Positions 9,117 to 16,989 of a DNA stretch of 32,198 bases are shown one piece after another. Below the pieces are notes generated by a model, which worked only from the letters and a program-made list of their open reading frames with translations, ran no database searches and was not told the DNA's origin. Every line of letters starts with the position of its first letter. Position 1 is the stretch's first letter. Source of the DNA: Croceibacterium_A sp039927815 (GTDB lineage Bacteria > Pseudomonadota > Alphaproteobacteria > Sphingomonadales > Sphingomonadaceae); contig JBDSUJ010000050.1 in NCBI GenBank assembly GCA_039927815.1, forward strand, positions 1 through 32,198. The letters are read 5' to 3'. The position numbers were made by a program, and so were the translations under genes.

Positions 9117-11048
9117 ATGTCCAGCATGGTTCGTCGCACGCTCACTGTTGCCTTGCTGGGTTCCGCCCTCCTCGCCTGCCCGGCCCTCGCGCAGGACGCG
9201 CAGGAGTGGGACAACGCCCGCGCCCAGATGGTCGCGCGCGAACCCGGCCCGATGGCGCAGGCGGTCAGCCGGTGGCAGCAGCTGTCGGCCAATCCCAATT
9301 ATGCCTTTGGCGACTACGCCGCGTTCGTGCTCGCCTACCCGGGCTTTCCCGACGAGGACAAGCTGCGCGGTTATGCCGAGAAGAAGCTGGCGACCGATTA
9401 CGCCGATCCCCGCCAGCTGGTCGCGTTCTTCGACAAGAACCCGCCGCTGACCAACCCGGCCAAGGCGCAATATGCGCTCGCGCTGATGGCCCAGCGGCCC
9501 CCTCAGGCGGCAGCACTGGCGCGTGAGGCGTGGCGCGGCGGATCGATGAGCGACGCCGCGTTCGCCGCGTTGACCGCGGCGTACTGGCCGCAATTCACGC
9601 CCGACGATCACGATGCGCGGATGGACGCACTGCTGTGGCAGCGCGATCGCGGAGCGGCCGAACGCCAATTGGCTTATGTCTCCCCCGCGCGGCGGGCGGT
9701 ATTCACCGCGCGGCTGGCGATCCTGCAGGGCAGCGACGGGGCGACCGCCGATCCGGCCGCGACCAGCGATCCCGGCTACCTTTACAACCGCAGCCGCGAG
9801 CTGCGCACTGAAAACCGCGAGAACGAAGCGGTCGGCCTGCTGTCCGCGCGACTGCCGCTCGCCCGCCTGCCGCTCAATCCCGAAGCCTGGGTCGACGAAC
9901 AGCTGAGTGTCGCCAAGCTGGGTGATGCGCGCGGCGCGGTCGCCATCGCCAGCCGGATCGACGAAGCGTTCGCGCCCGGCGCCGACGTGTCCCAGCTCAG
10001 CTTCAAGGTGCGCGACGATTACACTTCGCTGATGTGGCTGGGCGGGACGCGCGCGTTCTGGGAGCTGGCCGATCCTCGCACTGCCGCGGTGCTGTTCTAC
10101 CGCTACGGCGCCGCCGCGCGCACGCCGCAGACCCGCTCAAAGGGATTCTTCTGGGCCGGGCGCGCCGCCGCCCAGGCGAACGACACCGTCAACGCGCAGC
10201 GCTATTTCGAACTCGCGGCGCAGTATGACGATCGCTTCTACGGCCTGCTGGCGCTCGATCGTCTGGGCCGCGTGCCGGTGTACGAGGCGATGCCCGACGC
10301 CCAGCCGACGCCCGAGGAACGCGCCCGGTTCCTGTCGGCCCCGCTTACACAAGCGGTCACCGAAGTGGCGCGCGATGCGCCATGGAGCGTCGGGATCCGC
10401 TTCTACCGCGCGATGGCGAGCCAGGCCAAGACGCTCGGCGAGCACCTGCTGGTGGCCGATTTCGCGCGCCAGATCGGGCGCCGCGACCTCGCGGTGAACC
10501 TGGCCGACTATGCCGGCGAGGACGGGCTGCTCAGCTTCACCCGCGTCGGTTATCCCACGCTCAATCCGCCTGCGGGCACCAACTGGACGCTGGTCCACGC
10601 AATCACCCGGCAGGAAAGCCAGTTCGCGCAGAATGCGATCAGCTGGGCGGGCGCGCGCGGGCTGATGCAGCTGATGCCGGGCACGGCGCAGGAAGAGGCG
10701 CAGAAGGCGGGCATCGCCTACATGTCCGCCTCGCTGGTCGACGATCCGAACTATAATGTGCGGCTCGGCAACAACTACATCGAGCGAATGTACCGCCTGT
10801 ACGGCAGCTATCCGCTGGCCGCCGCCGCTTACAACGCCGGCCCCGGCAATGTGAACAAGTGGCTGCGTGCCAACGGCGACCCGCGCACCGGCGCGATAGG
10901 ATGGGTTGACTGGATTGAGCGGATTCCGATTTCCGAGACTCGCGGCTATGTCCAGCGGGTGCTCGAGAACGCAGTGGTCTACGAGCAGCTTTATCCCGAG
11001 AAAACGACGTACCGCCGCGGTCGTTCGATGACCGAACTGCTGCGCTGA
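9117..11048 (+). CDS. slt: Soluble lytic murein transglycosylase (Slt family, GH23)
   Basis: This enzyme cleaves the glycan strand of peptidoglycan to 1,6-anhydro products in the periplasm. From the ATG at 9117 it has 643 residues. The N-terminus is a signal peptide, RRTLTVALLGSALLACPALA, probably cut after residue 25; the LLAC at 18-21 leaves a lipoprotein possible but less likely. A long alpha-helical superhelix (about 40-470) with many Ala/Leu repeats precedes the catalytic domain, where E500 sits in ITRQESQF, followed by GARGLMQLMPGTA and AAAYNAGPGNV. AAGGAG lies 12 bases before the start, longer than usual. The greB-like gene begins at its stop codon. Confidence 0.92.
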   Translation: MSSMVRRTLTVALLGSALLACPALAQDAQEWDNARAQMVAREPGPMAQAVSRWQQLSANPNYAFGDYAAFVLAYPGFPDEDKLRGYAEKKLATDYADPRQLVAFFDKNPPLTNPAKAQYALALMAQRPPQAAALAREAWRGGSMSDAAFAALTAAYWPQFTPDDHDARMDALLWQRDRGAAERQLAYVSPARRAVFTARLAILQGSDGATADPAATSDPGYLYNRSRELRTENRENEAVGLLSARLPLARLPLNPEAWVDEQLSVAKLGDARGAVAIASRIDEAFAPGADVSQLSFKVRDDYTSLMWLGGTRAFWELADPRTAAVLFYRYGAAARTPQTRSKGFFWAGRAAAQANDTVNAQRYFELAAQYDDRFYGLLALDRLGRVPVYEAMPDAQPTPEERARFLSAPLTQAVTEVARDAPWSVGIRFYRAMASQAKTLGEHLLVADFARQIGRRDLAVNLADYAGEDGLLSFTRVGYPTLNPPAGTNWTLVHAITRQESQFAQNAISWAGARGLMQLMPGTAQEEAQKAGIAYMSASLVDDPNYNVRLGNNYIERMYRLYGSYPLAAAAYNAGPGNVNKWLRANGDPRTGAIGWVDWIERIPISETRGYVQRVLENAVVYEQLYPEKTTYRRGRSMTELLR

Positions 11049-11524
11049 AACCGGCCGACAATCCGATCACGCCGGCCGGCCTGGCGGCATTGCGCGCGCG
11101 GTACGACCACTTGCTGGGCGACGAGCGGCCCAGGATCGTCGAGATCGTCAGCTGGGCGGCGGGCAACGGCGACCGTAGCGAGAACGGCGATTACCTCTAT
11201 GGCCGCAAGCGGATGCGCGAGATCGACCGCGAACTGACGCACCTCGCCCGGCGGATGAAAGCCGCCAAGGTGATCGATCCCGCGCGCGCGCTCGACCGTG
11301 ACCACGCCTGGTTCGGCGCTACCGTCACCATCGCCGGCGAAGACGACGAGGCGCGCACCGTCACGCTGGTGGGCGATGACGAGCAGGACGCCAGTGCCGG
11401 CCGGATCGGCTGGAGCGCCCCCATAGCCCGCGCCCTGCGCGGCGCCGCGGTCGGCGACCTCAGAACCGTGCGTCTGCCCGCCGGGGAGAAAGAATGGGAA
11501 GTGCTCGGCGTCGAATATCCCTAA
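11045..11524 (+). CDS. greB: Transcription elongation factor GreB-like, atypical start
   Basis: GreB stimulates transcript cleavage by backtracked RNA polymerase. The N-terminal coiled-coil domain shows DERPRIVEIVSWAAGNGDRS and SENGDYLYGRKRMREID, with the acidic tip residues, and the C-terminal domain has SAPIARALRGAAVGD and LPAGEKEWEVL. Homology begins before any ATG or GTG: the in-frame sequence KPADNPITPAGLAALRARYD matches the family N-terminus. The only candidate giving a full-length 159-residue protein is CTG at 11045, which overlaps the slt stop as CTGA, like the usual ATGA coupling. TTG at 11090 would give 144 residues and cut into the first helix. The family assignment is firm; the start is not. 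Confidence 0.85.
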   Translation: MKPADNPITPAGLAALRARYDHLLGDERPRIVEIVSWAAGNGDRSENGDYLYGRKRMREIDRELTHLARRMKAAKVIDPARALDRDHAWFGATVTIAGEDDEARTVTLVGDDEQDASAGRIGWSAPIARALRGAAVGDLRTVRLPAGEKEWEVLGVEYP

Positions 11525-11583
11525 AAGGCCCCCAAAGCTAACCGCCGGTGTCCCGAGGATCGCAATTTGCGAATTGAGCCAGA

Positions 11584-12498
11584 ATGTACGAAGGTCCCGG
11601 CGGGATCGGGAGTTGCAGAATAAACCGCAAAACCATTGCCGCCCTGATCGCGATGGCAGCCGTCACGGCGTCCGCGCCGGCGCTGGCGCACCACCAGTGG
11701 GGCACGTATCGCTGGGCCACGCTGGGCACCGGTTTGCAAGTGAAGGTGAACGCGGCGCTGACCGCCTCGGGGGGTTGGGGCGCTACCGTCAACGGCGCCG
11801 TCCAAGCTTGGAATGCGACCGGTGCCTTGACGCTCAACAATCCTTACACCCCTAGCGGGGCAAGCACCAAGAGGTGCGACCCGATCGCCAAGGAAATCCT
11901 CGTCTGCAACGACGCTTACGGGCAGCGCGGCTGGCTCGGGATCGCGTCCATTTGGACTGACAGCCGCGGCCACATCTCGAAAGCCACCACCAAGCTCAAT
12001 GACAGCTACTTCACCCTGCCGAAGTACAATACCGCCTCGTGGCGTATGATGGTGGCGTGCCAGGAGATCGGCCACGACTTCGGACTCGATCATCAAGACG
12101 AAGCTTTCGACAACTACAACCTCGGCACCTGCATGGATTATACGAATTATCCCGACGGCGGGATCCATGGCGTGGTCGATTACGGTCCCAACAACATCGG
12201 CCTCAACCCACACGACAACGAAGAGCTGAACATCATCTACCTGACCCCCGTGACCAGCAACGACGGCTACAGTTCCGCCAACTCGCTCAGTTACCCGCCC
12301 AGCTCAAGCACGACCCGAGGACAGCCGCTGCAGGACTTCGAAGCGGGAAGCGGCGACGGACCGGCTGAGTGGGGGCGGCCGGTTCGGCGCGACACCAAGG
12401 GGCGCCCCGACATGTTCATCCACGACTTCCCTGATGGGCGCAAAGTGATCACCCACGTCTTCTGGGCGCTGGAAACCACCGCCGCCGAGGTGCGCTAA
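11584..12498 (+). CDS. Secreted matrixin-like metalloprotease with altered zinc motif
   Basis: The 304-residue product has a hydrophobic signal segment (about residues 17-35, ending APALA before HHQWG), so it should be exported. A metzincin-like site is present: QEIGHDFGLDH at 160-170, followed by a CMDY Met-turn with M184. The usual HExxHxxGxxH motif has lost its first His, which is Gln160 here, while E161, H164 and H170 remain. The flanking sequence (DHQDEAF, LGTCMDYTNYPDGG) is coherent, so this looks like a real family rather than decay. The C-terminal 70 residues form a hydrophilic tail of no known type. The start at 11584 has a weak Shine-Dalgarno. It precedes the zinc receptor gene by 365 bases. 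Confidence 0.75.
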   Translation: MYEGPGGIGSCRINRKTIAALIAMAAVTASAPALAHHQWGTYRWATLGTGLQVKVNAALTASGGWGATVNGAVQAWNATGALTLNNPYTPSGASTKRCDPIAKEILVCNDAYGQRGWLGIASIWTDSRGHISKATTKLNDSYFTLPKYNTASWRMMVACQEIGHDFGLDHQDEAFDNYNLGTCMDYTNYPDGGIHGVVDYGPNNIGLNPHDNEELNIIYLTPVTSNDGYSSANSLSYPPSSSTTRGQPLQDFEAGSGDGPAEWGRPVRRDTKGRPDMFIHDFPDGRKVITHVFWALETTAAEVR

Positions 12499-12589
12499 TC
12501 CCGGCGCGGCGCGCAGGTCAATCACGTCAGCTATTAACGCCCGCTTTCAACTCAAAGCGCACATAAGGGCGGGAATTTCCCGACATCTC

Positions 12590-12671
12590 CGGGCCTGCCA
12601 AGGTTTTGGAACTTGCTACCACGGCCACCCGTTTACCGCCCGCTCGTGAGCCATCCGGCGGATCGGCCTCG
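12590..12671 (+). repeat. Imperfect direct repeat, left copy
   Basis: Aligned without gaps to 15011-15092, 59 of the first 80 positions agree by eye (about 74 percent), including an identical run GGCGGATCGGCCTCG at the right end (12657-12671). The two copies lie on either side of the zinc receptor gene in the same orientation. Confidence 0.65.
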
Positions 12672-12810
12672 GCGCAATGTTCGGGCGTAATCGTGACAGA
12701 ACCGTTCATTTTTACCAAAGCGCATCCTTCCCAGGCGCCGAAAATCGACGGCGGGAGCGTGGTTGCGATTAGCGGACGGCTTTTGCGGTCGAAACTTCAG
12801 CCCGCGCTTG

Positions 12811-12826
12811 TGATGTTGTAACATCA
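12811..12826 (+). promoter_or_regulatory. Zur-type operator
   Basis: TGATGTT-GT-AACATCA has perfect seven-base inverted arms with a two-base centre, close to the Zur (zinc uptake regulator) operators built on GTTATAAC-like cores. It ends 37 bases before the receptor start. A candidate promoter, TTCAGC at 12796-12801 and TAACAT at 12819-12824 with 17 bases between, places the operator over the -10, which fits zinc-dependent repression. Confidence 0.7.
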
Positions 12827-12863
12827 TGTCTAGAGCGCGCGTCGATTGTTCGACGGGATTGCC

Positions 12864-14948
12864 ATGCCTCGTTTTCGTTATCTGCTTGTGCTTGCCCTCA
12901 TACCGGTCCCCGCGTTCGCTCAGGCACCCGCGCCGGCGGGATCGCGGCCCGCGCCCGCTACTGATCCGAGCGTTGCTTCCGACGCTGTCATAGTCGTGAC
13001 CAGCACGCGTCGCCGCGACGACGACGTGCTTGGCAACGTCGCGGTTCTCAGTGGGTCGGCGCTCGCCGCCGAGGCGCGGCCGACGATTGGCGAGACTCTC
13101 GCCAGCCAGCCGGGGGTAGCCGCCGCGGGCTCCGGGCCCAATGTTGCCAAGCCGGTTCTCAGGGGGCTCGCGGGAGACCGCATCCGCATCCTCACCGATG
13201 GGATAGGCAGCCTCGATGTTTCGTCCTCGTCGAGCGACCACGCGGTCGCGATCAATCCGCTGACCGCTGAATCGATCGAGATCCTCCACGGGCCCGCCGC
13301 CCTGATCTTCGGCTCCTCGGCGATCGGCGGGCTGGTGAACGTGATTGAGGCGCGCATTCCCCGCCGCATGCCCGAAGCGCCGCTCGGGGCCAAGGCGTTG
13401 CTAGGCTATGGCAGTGCCGCCAACGAGCGCCTGGCGAGCGGCAAGATCGATCTTCCACTCACGGGCCACATCGTGGTTCACGGCGATGCGAGTTGGACCA
13501 GGAACGACAACCTGAGGACCGGTGGCTACATTCTGGCGGGCCCACTTCGCCGGCAGGCGGCCGCCAGTCGCGCTGCCGATATCCGCGCGCTCGCCGACCT
13601 CAAGGGCGAACTGCCCAACAGCGACGGGCGCACGTTCGAGGCGGCCGGGGCGCTCGCGTACATCGATGGCGGGCTCAACGTCGGGGCCTCGGTCACGCGC
13701 CATACCGCGTTTTACGGCGTTCCCATTCGCTATTCGCTCGACCCCGCGATCGAAGCCGAAGCGACGCACATCGACGTTCACCAGACCCGCTACGATGGTC
13801 GGGCGGAGATTCCGCTCGGGGGATTCTTCCAGCAAGCCAAGGTGCGGGGCGGATATTCCAATTATCGCCACGCCGAGATCGCCGGCGATGGCACGATCGG
13901 CAGCGAGATCTTCTCGAAAGGCGGCGAAGCGCGGATCGACCTCGTCCAGCGAGACCAACCATCAGGCTGGGGCGGCGCGTCAGGGCTGCAAGTTGTCGAC
14001 ATCAGGCAGCATATCGAAGGGGACGAGCAGTTCCTCCCGCCGACGCGCCAGCGCACGCTGGGCCTGTTCACGGTCCAGCACACCGAGCACGGGCCGTTCC
14101 GTATCGAGGCGGGGGCCCGGTTCGAGCACAACCAACTTGAGGCCGACGCGAGCGCGGCGGTCGGCAATCCGGCCCTCGAACGGCGCTTTTCGACCGTGTC
14201 GCTTTCGCTCGGGGGGCGTCTCACGTTCGCGCCCGACTGGAGTTTAGGAGTCAACGTCGCGCGTTCACAGCGCGCGCCCTCGACCGAGGAACTGTTCGCC
14301 AATGGCCCACACGGCGGCAACGCCAGTTTCCAGATCGGCGACACCGGCCTCGATATCGAGAAAAGCGTGGGCCTCGAAGCAACCCTCAGGCACGCGTCTT
14401 CCGACTTCGACTTGAGCGCGACCGTCTACGCCAGTCGCTATTCCAACTTCCTGTACGAGGCGTCCACCGGGGCCATCGTGGCCAATCTGCCGGTGTATCA
14501 GACGCGGCAGGGTCGGGCAGACTACGTCGGGATTGAGCTCACCGCCGAGGCACCGCTCGGCACTTTCGCCGGCTTTGCGTGGAGTGCCGAAGCGCTGGCC
14601 GACGCGACCCATGCAACCATCCGCGGCTTTGGTCCTGCTCCCCTGATCCCGCCCGTAAGAGTACAGGGCGCAGTTACCGCAAAGCGCGGGGCGTTCGCCG
14701 CCAAGCTCGCGCTGGAGCACGACTGGGCCCATCGCCGGACCGCACCGATCGAAACGGAGACCCCCGGCTTCACACTCGTGGATGCCAGCATCGCGTGGGT
14801 CCCGATGGCAGAGCGGCCCGATTTCAGTCTGACGCTCGCCGCCGACAATTTGCTCGACGTGGAAGCGCGGCGCTCCACCAGTTTGCTGAAAGACTACGCC
14901 CCGACCGCCGGCCGCGATATCCGCCTGACCGCAACGCTGAACTACTAA
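12864..14948 (+). CDS. TonB-dependent receptor, ZnuD-like zinc uptake
   Basis: The 694-residue product is an outer-membrane beta-barrel for active uptake driven by TonB. MPRFRYLLVLALIPVPAFAQ is a clean signal peptide, so the ATG at 12864 is preferred over the TTG at 12846. A TonB-box-like AVIVVTSTRR is followed by the plug domain with SQPGVAAAGSGPNVAKPVLR and RIRILTDGIG. Two segments resemble zinc receptors of the ZnuD type: SSSSSDHAVAINPL with H126 in the plug, and the barrel motif FANGPHGGNASFQIGDTGLD with H483. The C-terminus ends in an aromatic residue, as barrels do. The upstream Zur-type operator supports zinc as substrate and repression when zinc is plentiful. Confidence 0.88.
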   Translation: MPRFRYLLVLALIPVPAFAQAPAPAGSRPAPATDPSVASDAVIVVTSTRRRDDDVLGNVAVLSGSALAAEARPTIGETLASQPGVAAAGSGPNVAKPVLRGLAGDRIRILTDGIGSLDVSSSSSDHAVAINPLTAESIEILHGPAALIFGSSAIGGLVNVIEARIPRRMPEAPLGAKALLGYGSAANERLASGKIDLPLTGHIVVHGDASWTRNDNLRTGGYILAGPLRRQAAASRAADIRALADLKGELPNSDGRTFEAAGALAYIDGGLNVGASVTRHTAFYGVPIRYSLDPAIEAEATHIDVHQTRYDGRAEIPLGGFFQQAKVRGGYSNYRHAEIAGDGTIGSEIFSKGGEARIDLVQRDQPSGWGGASGLQVVDIRQHIEGDEQFLPPTRQRTLGLFTVQHTEHGPFRIEAGARFEHNQLEADASAAVGNPALERRFSTVSLSLGGRLTFAPDWSLGVNVARSQRAPSTEELFANGPHGGNASFQIGDTGLDIEKSVGLEATLRHASSDFDLSATVYASRYSNFLYEASTGAIVANLPVYQTRQGRADYVGIELTAEAPLGTFAGFAWSAEALADATHATIRGFGPAPLIPPVRVQGAVTAKRGAFAAKLALEHDWAHRRTAPIETETPGFTLVDASIAWVPMAERPDFSLTLAADNLLDVEARRSTSLLKDYAPTAGRDIRLTATLNY

Positions 14949-15010
14949 CCAGGACGCCTGCAACTGTCGCGCGACAGCGGACGTTTGGCGAGCCATTTTC
15001 CTACCTCGTC

Positions 15011-15092
15011 CGGGCCTGCTAGGGCTATGGGAATGGTTACGCCGATCACCCGTTTCCCCCACGCCCCTCCGCTATCTGGCGGATCGGCCTCG
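15011..15092 (+). repeat. Imperfect direct repeat, right copy
   Basis: This is the partner of 12590-12671. It covers the proposed promoter and start of the IalB-like gene: it contains TAGGGC and the ATGs at 15027 and 15033. Similarity stops at about 15092, where both copies share GGCGGATCGGCCTCG. Confidence 0.65.
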
Positions 15093-15623
15093 TGGCGCTC
15101 TCACTCCATCAAACCCGCAGGAATCCTTGCGTTGCTGCGGGCGACACGAATTGCAGGATGTGTCGCTTGTGTCGCTCTCGCCGGCCCGCTTGAGGCGCGG
15201 GACAGCCTGGGCGTGTTCGGCCAGTGGGGGGCGTTTCGCGATCCGGCTGTACCGCGCTGTTATGCCATCGCGGCGGCCCTGAGCGAACGGCCCGAGCAAG
15301 CTGGCTATGCCAGCGTCGGAACATGGCCGCGGCGGCAAGTGCGCGGGCAGGTGAGCCTGCGCCTGTCACGCACGCTCGCCGCGTCGTCCGCGATCCGGCT
15401 GGCGATCGGCGAGCAGCGGTTCCAGCTGACCGGCGGCGGGGCCAAGGCGTGGGCGGCAGACCCGCGGATGGACGCCGCAATCGTCGCGGCGATGCGCTCC
15501 GCCCGTTCGCTCAGTGTCACCGCCACCGACCGCGCCGGACGGCGCTTCACCGATCGCTACCGGCTCGACGGGGCGGCGACGGCGCTGGACGCGGCCACCG
15601 TAGGCTGCGCCAAGGTGCGGTGA
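15033..15623 (+). CDS. Invasion-associated locus B (IalB)-like exported protein
   Basis: The mature part begins after a hydrophobic segment (GCVACVALAGPLEA) with DSLGVFGQWGAFRDPAVPRC, which matches the start of IalB-family proteins: W-G-x-F followed by a Cys and YAIA. Further family-like parts are GQVSLRLSRTLA and IAIGEQRFQL-type strands, with a second Cys near the C-terminus (VGCAKV) that could pair with the first. The family is periplasmic and its function is poorly known. From the ATG at 15033, with AGGG eight bases upstream, the protein has 196 residues, but the first 40 are unusually long and Pro/Ser-rich for a signal peptide, so a later start is possible (for example TTG near 15133). 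Confidence 0.7.
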   Translation: MVTPITRFPHAPPLSGGSASWRSHSIKPAGILALLRATRIAGCVACVALAGPLEARDSLGVFGQWGAFRDPAVPRCYAIAAALSERPEQAGYASVGTWPRRQVRGQVSLRLSRTLAASSAIRLAIGEQRFQLTGGGAKAWAADPRMDAAIVAAMRSARSLSVTATDRAGRRFTDRYRLDGAATALDAATVGCAKVR

Positions 15624-15681
15624 AGCGGGCGTTGAGCCGCGCTGGTAAGTCGCCACCGTTTCGCCTATATCGTCCGCTCTC

Positions 15682-16980
15682 ATGGCAGACACCGCACTTA
15701 TGCCGATCCCGGGTCAGATCGATCCGGTCACCGTCGCTCGCGCGGTGACGCCGCGCGCCGATGGCCGGGTCGACGTGATGGGGCTTACGCGCCCGCAGAT
15801 CGCCGCGCTGTTCGCCGAAGCGGGCCTCGACCCGAAGCAGGCCAAGCTGCGCGCCAAGCAGGTGTTCCACTGGCTCTACCATCGCGGCGTGACCGGGTTC
15901 GACGCGATGACCGATATTGCCAAGACAATGCGCCCGTGGCTGGCGGAACGGTTCGTGATCGGCCGGCCCGAAGTAGTCGAGGCCCAGCATTCGAGCGACG
16001 GCACCCGCAAGTGGTTGCTGCGCACCGACGACGGCCACGACTTCGAGATGGTGTTCATCCCCGACGAGACGCGCGGCACGCTGTGCGTTTCGAGCCAGGT
16101 CGGGTGCACGCTCAATTGCCGGTTCTGCCACACCGGGACGATGCGACTGGTGCGCAACCTGACCCCCGGCGAGATCGTCGGCCAGGTCATGCTGGCGCGC
16201 GATGCGCTGGGCGAATGGCCGAACGCCGCGACATCGTCCCGGCGAACGTTGGGACCTCGTGCCGTCGAGCATGACGATGAGGATCCGGGTCTTCGCCGCG
16301 ACGACGATGAGGCCGAATATACCGCCGACGGCCGGCTGCTGACCAACATCGTGATGATGGGCATGGGCGAGCCGCTGTATAATTTCGACAACGTGCGCGA
16401 CGCGCTCAAGCTGGTGATGGACGGCGACGGACTCGGCCTGTCGCGCCGCCGCATCACGCTCTCGACCAGCGGGGTAGTGCCGCTAATGGCGCGCGCGGGC
16501 GAAGAGATCGGGGTCAACCTCGCGGTCAGCCTCCATGCCACCACCAAGGCGGTGCGCGACGAGATCGTCCCGCTCAACCGCAAGTACGGCATCGAGGAAC
16601 TGCTCGAGGCCTGCGCGGCGTATCCCGGATCGTCGAACGCGCGGCGGATCACCTTTGAATACGTGATGCTCAAGGACAAGAACGACAGTGACGACGACGC
16701 GCGCGAGCTGGTGCGGCTGATCAAGCACTATCAGCTCCCGGCCAAGGTCAACCTGATCCCGTTCAATCCGTGGCCGGGCGCGCCATACGAATGCTCGACC
16801 CCCGAGCGGGTCAGGCGGTTTTCCAACCTCGTGTTCGAAGCCGGCATCAGCGCACCGGTCCGCACCCCGCGCGGGCGCGACATCGATGCCGCGTGCGGCC
16901 AGCTCAAGACCTCGGCCGAGAAAAAGACCCGCGCCGAGCTCGACCGCCTCGCCGACGAAAAGCAGGCCGCGCTCGGCTGA
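15682..16980 (+). CDS. rlmN: Dual-specificity RNA methyltransferase RlmN
   Basis: RlmN is a radical SAM enzyme that methylates C2 of A2503 in 23S rRNA and A37 in some tRNAs. The 4Fe-4S cluster cysteines are C142, C146 and C149 in GCTLNCRFC. The two catalytic cysteines of the family correspond to C135 (TLCVSSQV) and C405 (IDAACGQL). MMGMGEPL and SLHATT are also typical. Length is 432 residues, longer than usual because residues 184-209 are encoded by an in-frame palindromic repeat. There is no Shine-Dalgarno, and a TATATC lies only ten bases before the ATG, so the mRNA may be nearly leaderless. Confidence 0.95.
   Translation: MADTALMPIPGQIDPVTVARAVTPRADGRVDVMGLTRPQIAALFAEAGLDPKQAKLRAKQVFHWLYHRGVTGFDAMTDIAKTMRPWLAERFVIGRPEVVEAQHSSDGTRKWLLRTDDGHDFEMVFIPDETRGTLCVSSQVGCTLNCRFCHTGTMRLVRNLTPGEIVGQVMLARDALGEWPNAATSSRRTLGPRAVEHDDEDPGLRRDDDEAEYTADGRLLTNIVMMGMGEPLYNFDNVRDALKLVMDGDGLGLSRRRITLSTSGVVPLMARAGEEIGVNLAVSLHATTKAVRDEIVPLNRKYGIEELLEACAAYPGSSNARRITFEYVMLKDKNDSDDDARELVRLIKHYQLPAKVNLIPFNPWPGAPYECSTPERVRRFSNLVFEAGISAPVRTPRGRDIDAACGQLKTSAEKKTRAELDRLADEKQAALG
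16233..16308 (+). repeat. Palindromic repeat element inside rlmN, in frame
   Basis: The left arm starts ATCGTCCCGGCGAACG and runs to 16259. The right arm is 16278-16308 and ends TTCGCCGCGACGACGAT. Reverse-complementing one gives the other with a few mismatches and small gaps (shared pieces include GAGG, TTCGCCG and CGACG). The element resembles dispersed hairpin repeats found between genes in sphingomonads. It adds residues about 184-209 (SSRRTLGPRAVEHDDEDPGL and RRDDDE) between the cluster domain and TNIVMMGMGE, a spot where the family tolerates length variation. Confidence 0.65.
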
Positions 16981-16989
16981 GCGCCGGGC

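Larger units (their letters stand above)
12499..12863 (+). other. Intergenic region upstream of the zinc receptor
   Basis: This stretch of 365 bases has no convincing gene; a 71-codon frame at 12606-12821 lacks a ribosome site and family resemblance. It contains a short palindrome CGGGAA-T-TTCCCG at 12570-12582, one copy of an 82-base imperfect direct repeat (12590-12671), a possible promoter and the Zur-type operator (12811-12826). Confidence 0.6.

Noticed and set aside
12606..12821. 71-codon frame upstream of the zinc receptor
   Set aside because: It has no Shine-Dalgarno and no family resemblance; it covers the direct repeat and ends in the Zur-type operator. Its likeness to the IalB-like N-terminus reflects the DNA repeat.
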